10,782 nt of DNA from Cytophagales bacterium. Its GTDB lineage: Bacteria > Bacteroidota > Bacteroidia > Cytophagales > JAAEPT01. This document shows, piece after piece, positions 1 to 6,889 of the stretch. Where the stretch lies: assembly GCA_011524675.1 (NCBI GenBank), contig WTJX01000414.1:1-10782 (forward strand), read 5' to 3'. The position numbers were made by a program, and so were the translations under genes. How positions within the stretch are numbered: position 1 is the stretch's first letter; each line of letters begins with the position of its first letter. The notes under the pieces were generated by a model, which did no database searches, was not told the origin of the DNA, and saw nothing but the letters and a program-made list of their open reading frames with translations.

Positions 1-736
1 ACTTTAGATATAAACTTGGTGGTGAAAAATCTGATAATATTAACGAACGAATACCGTTCCCTATAAACTGCCTGTCATAACCAAACTGTAGCTGTATAGG
101 CTCTAATAAGTTGAAGGCTATATGTCCCCTCGCATGAAAATAGTCAACTCCACGATCCCCAAACTCTTTCCAAAAGGCTTCTCCTGGAATAACATTATTG
201 TTTTCCATATAATTACTTATATATGTAGGAAAAATAACCTGATTTTCTGTAACACTGGTATAAAAACCTAACTTCCCTACTATATCTCCAAAAGCTTCAA
301 ACCCTCTACTATTACGGTACAAACTTCCACCATGAGTACCGCTTTCTCTCCCCAAAGACGCAGACACCAAAGGATTGATGTGTAAAGTCAGTTTTTCATC
401 ATAGACAGATAATAAATTTGCAGATTGCTTATACACTTTTGAAAATAAGGATTGATGTTGCCTAGTTGAACTAGTATTGGTATAGTCCTTATTTTCATAA
501 TAAAGCCATGAATTTCCTTTATGAGTAATACTATTATCAAGCGTAACCTTATCTAATAGTTTACCTACACTAGTCCTTGAATAAGGCTTCGTGGTAGAAC
601 GAAATTTACTTTCCCCTGACAAAACGTCTATACGATCAATGAGGTGGTAATAATCTTGATCTAAAGGAATATTGGGACTTTGTGCGTAGAGGTTAAAAAT
701 AAGGGTAGTAAAAAGAACTAGGTAAAAAAACTTCAT
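1..736 (-). CDS. Wzi/RemB-like outer-membrane protein, N-terminal part (cut by window edge)
   Basis: An open frame runs leftward from the ATG at 736-734 off the window edge, showing 245 codons with no stop. The first 18 residues (MKFFYLVLFTTLIFNLYA, then Q) form a clear signal peptide. The last visible segment reads GYDRQFIGNGIRSLILSDFS followed by PPSLYLK. This resembles the FG.DK.FIG.G.RSL.LSD segment found in Bacteroidota Wzi-type capsule-assembly proteins and in RemB of gliding flavobacteria. Earlier features also fit: a DxDYYHLIDRID start after the signal peptide, and a FW.EFG..GVDYFHARGHI stretch just before the motif. Wzi proteins are outer-membrane beta-barrels that help hold capsular polysaccharide at the surface. 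The family assignment is from memory of motifs, and the true function (capsule anchoring, motility or other) is not decided. The gene is divergent from the secreted-protein/FadL unit, with its own promoter candidate at 920-952. Confidence 0.7.
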   Translation of the reverse strand, partial: MKFFYLVLFTTLIFNLYAQSPNIPLDQDYYHLIDRIDVLSGESKFRSTTKPYSRTSVGKLLDKVTLDNSITHKGNSWLYYENKDYTNTSSTRQHQSLFSKVYKQSANLLSVYDEKLTLHINPLVSASLGRESGTHGGSLYRNSRGFEAFGDIVGKLGFYTSVTENQVIFPTYISNYMENNNVIPGEAFWKEFGDRGVDYFHARGHIAFNLLEPIQLQFGYDRQFIGNGIRSLILSDFSPPSLYLK

Positions 737-880
737 CTGTTAATATTTAGACCTTAGGGATGTATTTTGGAGTAGTATAGTCTTATTAGAAGGCTTTGTT
801 TTAGCACAACACAAATACTTTCCATCTCTAATGAATACGTAAATGAACTAACAAAGGGTTAAAAAACAAACCGCTTTTAA

Positions 881-901
881 GTTTACTTTTCTATAGTAAA
901 C
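881..901. repeat. Perfect 7-bp inverted repeat with 7-base loop
   Basis: GTTTACT (881-887) and AGTAAAC (895-901) are exact reverse complements around the loop TTTCTAT. The repeat lies just downstream of the leftward promoter candidate at 920-952. It would therefore be at or near the 5' end of the transcript of the Wzi/RemB-like gene. It could be a 5' stabilising stem-loop or a binding site for a dimeric regulator. It lacks the GC-rich stem and U-tract of a terminator. The pairing is seen directly; the role is inference. Confidence 0.45.
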
Positions 902-919
902 AACAGGCATGAAATTTGA

Positions 920-952
920 CAAAAATATTTTAAACTGTTTTTTTGAATCAAA
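920..952 (-). promoter_or_regulatory. Candidate Bacteroidota promoter for the Wzi/RemB-like gene
   Basis: Read on the minus strand, TTTG (952-949), a 21-base spacer, then TATTTTTG (927-920) matches the Bacteroidota primary-sigma consensus TTTG-N19..21-TAnnTTTG without a mismatch. Initiation would fall near 910-915, giving a 5' leader of about 175 bases before the ATG at 736. The match is exact, but such short AT-rich motifs also occur by chance. Confidence 0.45.
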
Positions 953-995
953 AAGCAAGAAAAATGGTTATATAAAGTAGTGATATAATGTTTAA

Positions 996-1027
996 TTTGG
1001 TAATTTTAATGGCTAGTATTCATTTTG
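996..1027 (+). promoter_or_regulatory. Weak candidate promoter for the secreted-protein/FadL unit
   Basis: TTTG at 996-999, a 20-base spacer and TCATTTTG at 1020-1027 match the Bacteroidota promoter pattern with one mismatch in the -7 box (C for A). The leader to the ATG at 1399 would be about 365 bases and would carry all three heptamer blocks into the mRNA. I saw no better rightward match closer to the gene, but this call is tentative. Confidence 0.25.
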
Positions 1028-1117
1028 TCATAGTTAGTAAAGTTTCATTAGCATAAGTAAGCAGAAAAAATCTGTGTAATAAAGAACTGGCTACTTTACT
1101 TCAGCTCAAAGGAACAG

Positions 1118-1152
1118 GTTAAAGGTTGAACGTTAAAAGTTGAAGATTGAGT
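1118..1152 (+). repeat. Degenerate heptamer repeat block 1 (about 5 units, GTTGAAN/GTTAAAN)
   Basis: Five consecutive 7-base units read GTTAAAG, GTTGAAC, GTTAAAA, GTTGAAG and ATTGAGT. The period is exactly 7 and the first three positions are nearly invariant, while the last base varies. Imperfect arrays of this type occur in intergenic DNA of some Bacteroidota; origin and function are unknown to me. Confidence 0.7.
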
Positions 1153-1187
1153 CTAACACAAGAGAATGATTATAACATAAAACGAAC

Positions 1188-1222
1188 ATGTCGAATGTCA
1201 AAGGTCAAATGTCTAATGTGGC
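1188..1222 (+). repeat. Degenerate heptamer repeat block 2 (about 5 units, ATGTCAA)
   Basis: Five consecutive units read ATGTCGA, ATGTCAA, AGGTCAA, ATGTCTA and ATGTGGC. The period is again 7 and the length again 35 bases, but the consensus (ATGTCAA) differs from block 1. The last unit is the most decayed. Confidence 0.7.
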
Positions 1223-1314
1223 GTTAATACCAACAGACAGAACTGAAGTATTAAAAAAAACAGACTAATATCTATTTTTAGCGAATAGCTAGAATGCGGG
1301 AAGACCATGATTAT

Positions 1315-1349
1315 AAACTCAAAGCCCATAGCTCATTGCGCAAAGCTTT
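1315..1349 (+). repeat. Degenerate heptamer repeat block 3 (about 5 units, AAGCTCA)
   Basis: Units AAACTCA, AAGCCCA, TAGCTCA, TTGCGCA and AAGCTTT follow with period 7. Related AAGCTC copies recur out of phase at 1360-1365 and 1393-1398, the last touching the ATG of the next gene at 1399. The consensus differs from blocks 1 and 2. This block is more degenerate than the others. Confidence 0.55.
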
Positions 1350-1398
1350 TTCAACTTGAAAGCTCGAATACAAGAACACTTGAACACATTTTAAGCTC

Positions 1399-2145
1399 AT
1401 GAAAAACATTTTACTCTTACTTAGCTTCTTTGCTTTCGCTATATGCCCAAGCCTAGCACAAGACATCGAATATGATGACTTATACTTCACAAAAAAAGAC
1501 CGTGAAAAATTGAAAAAAAAGAAAAAAGAACGCAAAGCATTATTGCTAAAAGAGCATAAAATGAGGCAAGAAGAAAGAAATAAAGAAAAAATAGCAGAGA
1601 CAGAAAGAGGCTTCGAAGGGGAGGAAGAACAATATTTTTATTGGATACAAGATGACTCTAGCAATACTCAGCAGTTTGACAATGGTTATACCGAGAATTG
1701 GGATGAAATACCTGTCGTAGAAACTAATGACGGAAGTATTTATCATTATTCCAACACTCCAACAAGCTATTATCATAATACTCAACACAGCGGTCAAGGT
1801 TCACTTCTAAACTTTTTTTTTAATTCACCATCTACGTTTCAAACATATCAATATCAGAACGAGCCTAACACAAATAACACAAATGGTGAAATTGGAAGTA
1901 GAAATTTTGACAGAAAAAGAAGTACCCCTATCAGAAGACCTAGCCGCAATGCCGTAAGAAGACCAACATATTCTTCCCCTAGCAGAAGTAGCTCTTCTTC
2001 TTATGAATCTAGGAGAAGTAGCAGCAGCTCTTCTTCTGATAGAGACGATGACGATAATCGCTCTAGCTATTCTAATAAATCTAATAATTCACGTTCATCA
2101 TCATCTTCTTCCTCTTCTTCTTCTGGTAGTAGAAGAAGGCGTTAG
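1399..2145 (+). CDS. Secreted Lys-rich / Ser-Arg-rich low-complexity protein, function unknown
   Basis: A 248-residue protein I cannot assign to a function. Residues 1-20 are a signal peptide (MKNILLLLSFFAFAICPSLA, cleavage before QDIEYDD), so it is exported to the periplasm or beyond. Residues about 32-70 are a highly charged Lys/Glu/Arg stretch that could form a single helix or coiled coil. Residues about 75-165 are Asn/Gln/Tyr/Thr-rich. From about 170 to the end the chain is Ser/Arg-rich with long Ser runs, an Asp run near 215-219 and a terminal RRRR. Ser codons are mixed (TCT, TCA, AGT, AGC), so the runs are not merely one DNA repeat. Small charged secreted proteins of this kind, sometimes labelled vitellogenin-like by composition, sit beside OmpP1/FadL genes in Bacteroidota, and here the FadL gene follows 29 bases later. 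Co-expression is likely. No strong ribosome site is seen at the ATG, which is usual in this phylum. Confidence 0.75.
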   Translation: MKNILLLLSFFAFAICPSLAQDIEYDDLYFTKKDREKLKKKKKERKALLLKEHKMRQEERNKEKIAETERGFEGEEEQYFYWIQDDSSNTQQFDNGYTENWDEIPVVETNDGSIYHYSNTPTSYYHNTQHSGQGSLLNFFFNSPSTFQTYQYQNEPNTNNTNGEIGSRNFDRKRSTPIRRPSRNAVRRPTYSSPSRSSSSSYESRRSSSSSSSDRDDDDNRSSYSNKSNNSRSSSSSSSSSSGSRRRR

Positions 2146-2174
2146 GATAAGGATACACTAGATCAGTCTACTAC

Positions 2175-3713
2175 ATGTTTCTGAAAGAAAGGTTAAAAAA
2201 AAACTTCTTATTCGTCATCTTTCCCCTCATTTGTTCTAATTCTTATAGTCAAATTGAAGAAGATGTTGTAAGCTTCCACGACAACACACTACATGGCTCT
2301 GCACGCTCCCAAGCTTTAGGGGGAGCGTTTGGAGCATTAGGTGGTGATCCAGCATCAATCTATACTAACCCCGCAGGTCTAGGGTTTTACAGAAAATCAG
2401 AAATAAGTATTGGTTTTAACACCCAATTTCATGCGTCAAAGAATGAAGTTTTCAATCTAAATGATGTGTCTAATACAGACTTTACCAACCAACTATTTAA
2501 CCTTAATCATTTAGCTATCATCTTTGAAGCCCCTAATATAAATACGGAGAGTGAGCACTATGGCGGTGCGTGGGGACTTTCGTACCAAAGAACAAAAAAC
2601 TTTCATCAAACCTTTGGCTATGAAGGAAGAAATGATGCTAACTCAATCCGTAATTTCTTTCTAAATGACCTTCATACCGGTGATAGTACAACATTGGGAG
2701 AACTTTATGACGGAATACCTTATTATCTAGACAATAGGACTTATACTGCTTGGGCATCTTTTTTAGTACAACAAGTAGGTGATGAAGACGAAAATAAGCT
2801 TTACGAAACATTTGCTGACGGTGATCCAGTTACTCAAAATAGTCTTACAGAGCGTAAAGGTAATTTAGGTGAGTGGAGTTTATCTTATGGTGGTAACTAT
2901 AATGACCAGCTATATTACGGTTTCAGTGCTTCTCTTATCTCTGCTAACTACGAACAAAATAATTTCTATACGGAAACACTCGCTACTCAAGATTCATTGA
3001 TTTCTTTTGACATGAATGACGTATATACATCCAAGGGGAGTGGTGTAAACTTTAAAGGAGGAATAATCTTTAGCCCCATCCCAGAACTAAAACTTGGGTT
3101 TAATTTTAAATCACCAAGTTGGATATGGCTAACTGAGTCTCAAACAACAACCGTTTACTCATCTTTTAACAATATTACAATTGATGGAGAATTGCTTAAT
3201 GATGAAGGCCCAGTAGAAACAAGCACAGGGTCTTTCAACTATCGTGTAAAAACACCTGCTACTTTTGGGTTTGCAGCCACTTACTTTGTACAAAAACATG
3301 GATTTATCACCCTAGACCTAGCATATGTTGACTACTCTAGTGCTAGGCTAGATTCCAGGGATGATGATTTTTCTTTGGTAAACAGAAATATTCAAAGCAT
3401 GTTTCGTCCAATATGGAATATAAAATTAGGAGCAGAAGCAAGGTACAAAAACTTACGTTTCCGCCTTGGTTTTGCCAAATTTGGTGATCCATATCAAGAA
3501 GATGAGGCATATTATAACATTGATAGAAGCAGGAAATATTATACCGCTGGCATTGGTTATAAAACAGGACAGAAGTCTTTTGATCTTAGCATAAGTCGTT
3601 CTTCTTATCGCAGTATTCATCAAGATTACTATTTATACAACCAAGCTACTCCTTATGCAGAGACAAAAAATGTAGATGTAAACATACTCTTTGGGGCTAG
3701 TTTTTATTATTAA
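2175..3713 (+). CDS. OmpP1/FadL-family outer-membrane channel
   Basis: A 512-residue outer-membrane beta-barrel protein. A basic N-terminus (KERLKKN) and hydrophobic segment end at about residue 26 (NSYS, then Q), giving a signal peptide. PLIC at 17-20 is not a good lipobox, so it is probably not a lipoprotein. Residues 42-76 hold the family hallmark SARSQALGGAFGALGGDPAS followed by IYTNPAGLGFY, seen in the OmpP1/FadL/TodX family, whose members pass hydrophobic compounds across the outer membrane. Alternating aromatic/polar strands continue through the protein, and the C-terminus (VDVNILFGASFYY) ends in an aromatic residue, as expected for barrel insertion. Flavobacterial relatives are often labelled hemin receptor, but nothing here supports a heme ligand and the substrate is unknown. 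It follows the secreted low-complexity protein by 29 bases, so the two are probably co-transcribed. Confidence 0.85.
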   Translation: MFLKERLKKNFLFVIFPLICSNSYSQIEEDVVSFHDNTLHGSARSQALGGAFGALGGDPASIYTNPAGLGFYRKSEISIGFNTQFHASKNEVFNLNDVSNTDFTNQLFNLNHLAIIFEAPNINTESEHYGGAWGLSYQRTKNFHQTFGYEGRNDANSIRNFFLNDLHTGDSTTLGELYDGIPYYLDNRTYTAWASFLVQQVGDEDENKLYETFADGDPVTQNSLTERKGNLGEWSLSYGGNYNDQLYYGFSASLISANYEQNNFYTETLATQDSLISFDMNDVYTSKGSGVNFKGGIIFSPIPELKLGFNFKSPSWIWLTESQTTTVYSSFNNITIDGELLNDEGPVETSTGSFNYRVKTPATFGFAATYFVQKHGFITLDLAYVDYSSARLDSRDDDFSLVNRNIQSMFRPIWNIKLGAEARYKNLRFRLGFAKFGDPYQEDEAYYNIDRSRKYYTAGIGYKTGQKSFDLSISRSSYRSIHQDYYLYNQATPYAETKNVDVNILFGASFYY

Positions 3714-3744
3714 AAAAGACAGAAGATACAAGACAAAAGAAATT

Positions 3745-3766
3745 AGATGCTTTTACTCATCTTTTT
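3745..3766 (+). terminator. Weak candidate terminator after the FadL-type gene
   Basis: AGATG (3745-3749) and CATCT (3758-3762) can pair across an 8-base loop and are followed by TTTTC, giving a short T-rich tail. The gene ends at 3713 and a convergent gene ends at 3928, so a stop signal is expected here. The stem is only 5 bp and AT-rich, so the call is weak. Confidence 0.25.
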
Positions 3767-3888
3767 CATTAAACTGGTAAAGTCCTGAAAACAGATTACA
3801 ATCTATTTTTAGTACACTTGAGCCCATTTATTACATTAGTCCACACTACAAAGCTTAACTTAAAGTTTACCGTATCCCCTTGATTTCA

Positions 3889-3903
3889 TTCCCCGAAAGG
3901 GAA
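3889..3903. repeat. Small hairpin at the convergent junction
   Basis: TTCCC (3889-3893) pairs with GGGAA (3899-3903) around the loop CGAAA. It lies between the convergent FadL-type and apt genes. On neither strand is it followed by a T-tract: the plus strand has an A-run after it, and on the minus strand the T-run comes before it. A standard terminator role is therefore not supported. Confidence 0.3.
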
Positions 3904-3927
3904 AAAATAAAAATCGTCAAGAGCCTA

Positions 3928-4455
3928 CTAATAAGATATGAGAGAGCTTACATTCTCTGCATGATCTTTAAGTTTTTCTTTGCCATTCAAAAATGCCAAA
4001 TCCATGATAAAGCTAAAGCCTACCGTCTCCCCTACTTGGTTGATGAGCTTTGCAGCAGCTTCCGCTGTTCCTCCCGTAGCTAACACATCATCGTGAATCA
4101 GTACCCTATCTCCTTTTTTGAGTGCATCTATGTGCATTTCTATAGTGGCAGTACCGTACTCTAGCTCATAACTTTGTGCTATCGTTTTATAAGGTAACTT
4201 CCCCTCTTTACGTATCATAATGAAGGGTACGCCCAACATTACAGCGAGAGGGATGCCGAACAAAAACCCTCTGGACTCAATACCTGCCACAGCTTGTATA
4301 TCCCAGCCCCTTACTTCTTTTATGATTTCTTTAATAGCGCTAGTAACTACCTGAGGGTTTTGCATGATGGGGGTAATATCCTTAAACATTATCCCCTTCT
4401 TTGGAAAATCTGGTATATCTCTAATGTTACTATCTAAGAGTTGTTTGATACTCAT
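3928..4455 (-). CDS. apt: Adenine phosphoribosyltransferase
   Basis: A 175-residue cytoplasmic enzyme of purine salvage that joins adenine to PRPP, giving AMP and pyrophosphate. The PRPP-binding signature VLIHDDVLATGGT lies at residues 118-130, with the acidic DD pair and the TGGT phosphate loop. GIESRGF (58-64) and RKEGKLP (82-88) match the conserved family segments around the adenine site and catalytic loop. Length is close to the usual 170-185 residues, and the start MSIKQLLDSNIRDIPDFPKKG aligns with normal family N-termini. Its ATG overlaps the stop of the upstream yfhO-like gene in an ATGA (4452-4455), so translation is probably coupled. No clear terminator is visible after the stop. Apt has no evident role in sugar metabolism; it is simply the last gene of the run. 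Confidence 0.96.
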   Translation of the reverse strand: MSIKQLLDSNIRDIPDFPKKGIMFKDITPIMQNPQVVTSAIKEIIKEVRGWDIQAVAGIESRGFLFGIPLAVMLGVPFIMIRKEGKLPYKTIAQSYELEYGTATIEMHIDALKKGDRVLIHDDVLATGGTAEAAAKLINQVGETVGFSFIMDLAFLNGKEKLKDHAENVSSLISY

Positions 4456-6860
4456 TTTCCTTCTTCTACCTTTTGTTTCTTAAACTCTAACACTAATACT
4501 CCAGCAACCATCAAGATTAATGCCCATGAACTGAAAAGGGCAATTTTATTCCCTATAAAAAAAGTTTTAGGTCTAAATTTAAACTCTATCTGATGTTCCC
4601 CTTTTGGTATTTCCAAACCTCTAAGAATATAATTTACACGTACATGATCTGTTTCTTTACCATCTATATACGCTTGCCATCCTTTTTCATAATATACTTC
4701 TGAGAAGACCGCAAAACCATCTGTTTCTGCGTTAGCTGTATATGTCAAATGATTTGGTTTGTACTCTGTGAGTTTAATCTCTCTTGCAGCTGAGTCATAT
4801 TGCAGTTTTTGTATTTGAAACTTTGACTGATCTATGTATGCTACCTCTTTTGGCTTTATCCCTTCTAAGCTAGCGATTTCCTCATCTGGAGAATTTACGT
4901 ATTTGACCGTATCAACAAACCAAGCATTCCCTGCATGAGTACGGTTTATTACTACTGGCTGCTTTGGCTCTCTGGTAATAAGATATTTGGTATTGAGCAT
5001 ATCCAATACTCCTTGATTGTTTTTGGATATGTGTTGTTCTATCACATCTTGGTATCTTCTGATTTTAGCACCGTGGTAGCCACCAATAGACTTATGATAA
5101 TAGGAAGTAGTAGCGTCATTAAATGGACTTACCGTCAAGTTTAGTACCCTATAACTCAAACTTTTATCTTGTAAAATCATTTGATCTGCTTTAGTCATTT
5201 GAACTAATTCTCCTTTTTGCCTTCTACTTGTGGTAAAATCATTATTGTTAAAATACCTTTTACTTACGCCTACTAAATCGAAAGTAGTCAATACACATAG
5301 GCCTATCAAAGCATACTCTTTTTTGATTTTATCTTTAACCGAAAAATACAACAATGCTAAGGCTGATAATGCAAAAAATAATGAGCGAATAAAATCACTA
5401 TTAAACATTGATTCTCGCTGCAGTACAAAAGCATCTTTTAACCAATCTGGAAATTGAGGATTCTCATCATTAGGACTAATAAAGTCAAGCTTAGAACTGA
5501 TATATAGTACAATAAGAAAGAACGCAGCTGTAAGAATAGCTCCTTTTATCAACAAGTTTATTTGCTGTGTTTTTTCTTTTTTCAAAAACAAACTAAGACC
5601 TACTCCCCCCATCGTAATCATTCCAAATACAACTACAGACAATGCCATAGCAGGAGTCCTAAATCGATTATATCCGGGTAAATAATCAAATAAAAAATAG
5701 TTGATAATCGAAATATTTTTACCTGTTGCCAGAATAGCAAAAAGCAGTATTATCGAAAGCCATAAGACAACTTGCCTTATATTCAAAACAAAAATAGAAA
5801 GAGAAAATAAAAGTAAGATAACTGCTCCCAAGTAAACCGGACCACCAGTAAAAGGTTGAGGCCCAAAGTAGGTAGGGGCATGAGATGTAAATTGCTTTAT
5901 CGTTTGTATAGGAACACGTTTAGCTTTCATTTCTAAGTACAGCTCACTTTTTGTACCTAACTCTGTACCGCTCGCACCTCCATAAAGATTAGGTACAACG
6001 AGCGTAAATAATTCTTTTACTCCTTGACTCCAGGCAAAAGCATAATCTCTATCCAACCCACTTCCTTGATGCTTTTTAGGATCAACTTTAAGCTCCGACT
6101 TTCCTCTTATCGAATAAGTATTATACTCTTTGGCAAGTAGTACCCTTCCAATACTTGGGCCTGCTCCCAATGCCAATACAACAACAGCAATGACAGTAGA
6201 ACTAACAAAACTAGGTATAGTCTTTTCTATTATAGCACGAATAAACTCACTGATACCTAAAATAAACAAAATGATAGCCAAATAATAGGTTATTTGATAA
6301 TGCTTACAACTAATTTGCAATGCAAAACTAATTGCTAAAAGTGCTGCGCCCTTAAACTTATTCTGCCTATATAACATAATAAAACCAGCGACTACCATAG
6401 GGATAAAGCCTATGGCTCTCACCTTGAAATTATGTCCTGCCTCAATACTTAGCATCGTAAAGGTTGTATAAGCATACGCTATTGCACCTAGAAAAGCTAT
6501 AAGGTAATTGACCTTTAAGACTCTCATTAATATAAAAAACCCTAAAAAATTAATAAAGATTAAAGAGATAGGATTTGGGATTTGATGAATTAACTTAAAA
6601 ATATAGGTTGTAAAATCACCTGAGAATTTTGTATTAGTCAAATAAAGAGGCATACCAGAAAACATAGAACCAGACCATAAAGGTTCTTCACCTGTTTTTT
6701 CTCTAAAATCAGACCCTTCTTTCGCAGAAGACACTCCTTGTACTATATCATTAGGTTTGAACTGTTTATTATCAAAGATGATTGGCTTAAAATAAATGGT
6801 TGCGACTACAAAGAAACTTATGAGTATACATAAGTAAGATAATTTATGATTTGTTTTCAT
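4452..6860 (-). CDS. YfhO-family multi-spanning membrane protein
   Basis: An 802-residue integral membrane protein. A first membrane segment at about 8-27 is followed by an extracytoplasmic stretch with PNDIVQG (36-42) and LWSGSMFSGMPLY (61-73), the loop typical of the YfhO family. About ten more hydrophobic segments follow between 97 and 530. A large soluble C-terminal domain (about 535-765) ends in YEKGWQAYIDGK (724-735) and RGLEIPKGEHQIEFKFRP (747-764), a signature of Bacteroidota YfhO proteins, then a last membrane segment (773-792) and a basic tail. The fold resembles GT-C glycosyltransferases. Firmicute YfhO proteins take part in glycosylating surface teichoic acids, so a role in modifying an exported glycan is plausible here but unproven. 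It starts 29 bases after the colD-like stop and overlaps apt by 4 bases. Confidence 0.85.
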   Translation of the reverse strand: MKTNHKLSYLCILISFFVVATIYFKPIIFDNKQFKPNDIVQGVSSAKEGSDFREKTGEEPLWSGSMFSGMPLYLTNTKFSGDFTTYIFKLIHQIPNPISLIFINFLGFFILMRVLKVNYLIAFLGAIAYAYTTFTMLSIEAGHNFKVRAIGFIPMVVAGFIMLYRQNKFKGAALLAISFALQISCKHYQITYYLAIILFILGISEFIRAIIEKTIPSFVSSTVIAVVVLALGAGPSIGRVLLAKEYNTYSIRGKSELKVDPKKHQGSGLDRDYAFAWSQGVKELFTLVVPNLYGGASGTELGTKSELYLEMKAKRVPIQTIKQFTSHAPTYFGPQPFTGGPVYLGAVILLLFSLSIFVLNIRQVVLWLSIILLFAILATGKNISIINYFLFDYLPGYNRFRTPAMALSVVVFGMITMGGVGLSLFLKKEKTQQINLLIKGAILTAAFFLIVLYISSKLDFISPNDENPQFPDWLKDAFVLQRESMFNSDFIRSLFFALSALALLYFSVKDKIKKEYALIGLCVLTTFDLVGVSKRYFNNNDFTTSRRQKGELVQMTKADQMILQDKSLSYRVLNLTVSPFNDATTSYYHKSIGGYHGAKIRRYQDVIEQHISKNNQGVLDMLNTKYLITREPKQPVVINRTHAGNAWFVDTVKYVNSPDEEIASLEGIKPKEVAYIDQSKFQIQKLQYDSAAREIKLTEYKPNHLTYTANAETDGFAVFSEVYYEKGWQAYIDGKETDHVRVNYILRGLEIPKGEHQIEFKFRPKTFFIGNKIALFSSWALILMVAGVLVLEFKKQKVEEGK

Positions 6861-6889
6861 ATAAGTGATTTTAAAAACTGTAGAACAAT

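Larger units (their letters stand above)
737..1398. other. Non-coding divergent intergenic region (662 bases)
   Basis: No convincing gene is visible on either strand between the divergent starts at 736 (minus) and 1399 (plus). A 74-codon minus-strand frame reaching in from 1535 is low-complexity (runs of F and S) and lies antisense to the 1399 gene. The region holds a leftward promoter candidate (920-952), an inverted repeat (881-901), a weaker rightward promoter candidate (996-1027) and three heptameric repeat blocks (1118-1152, 1188-1222, 1315-1349). No tRNA or rRNA-like sequence was noticed. Confidence 0.75.

Noticed and set aside
1118..1349. CRISPR-like array
   Set aside because: Units are 7 bases, contiguous, degenerate and differ between blocks; there are no 25-40-base repeats, spacers or cas genes.
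1311..1535. 74-codon minus-strand reading frame
   Set aside because: It is antisense to the signal-peptide gene at 1399, is dominated by F/S/K low complexity from the opposite strand's Lys-rich codons, and shows no domain.
2100..2135. TC-rich run (Ser codons) as a phase-variable slippage tract
   Set aside because: Although repetitive (TCA/TCT repeats), the unit is three bases, so length changes would keep the frame; it could vary tail length but not switch the gene off.
3889..3903. Hairpin TTCCC-CGAAA-GGGAA as a terminator for apt
   Set aside because: On the minus strand the T-run precedes the stem instead of following it, and on the plus strand an A-run follows.
3880..4083. 67-codon plus-strand reading frame, and similar short frames at 4935-5144, 5230-5457, 7920-8135 and 8312-8551
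   Set aside because: All lie antisense inside or across well-supported genes (apt, yfhO-like, colD-like, SDR) and have no recognisable protein features.
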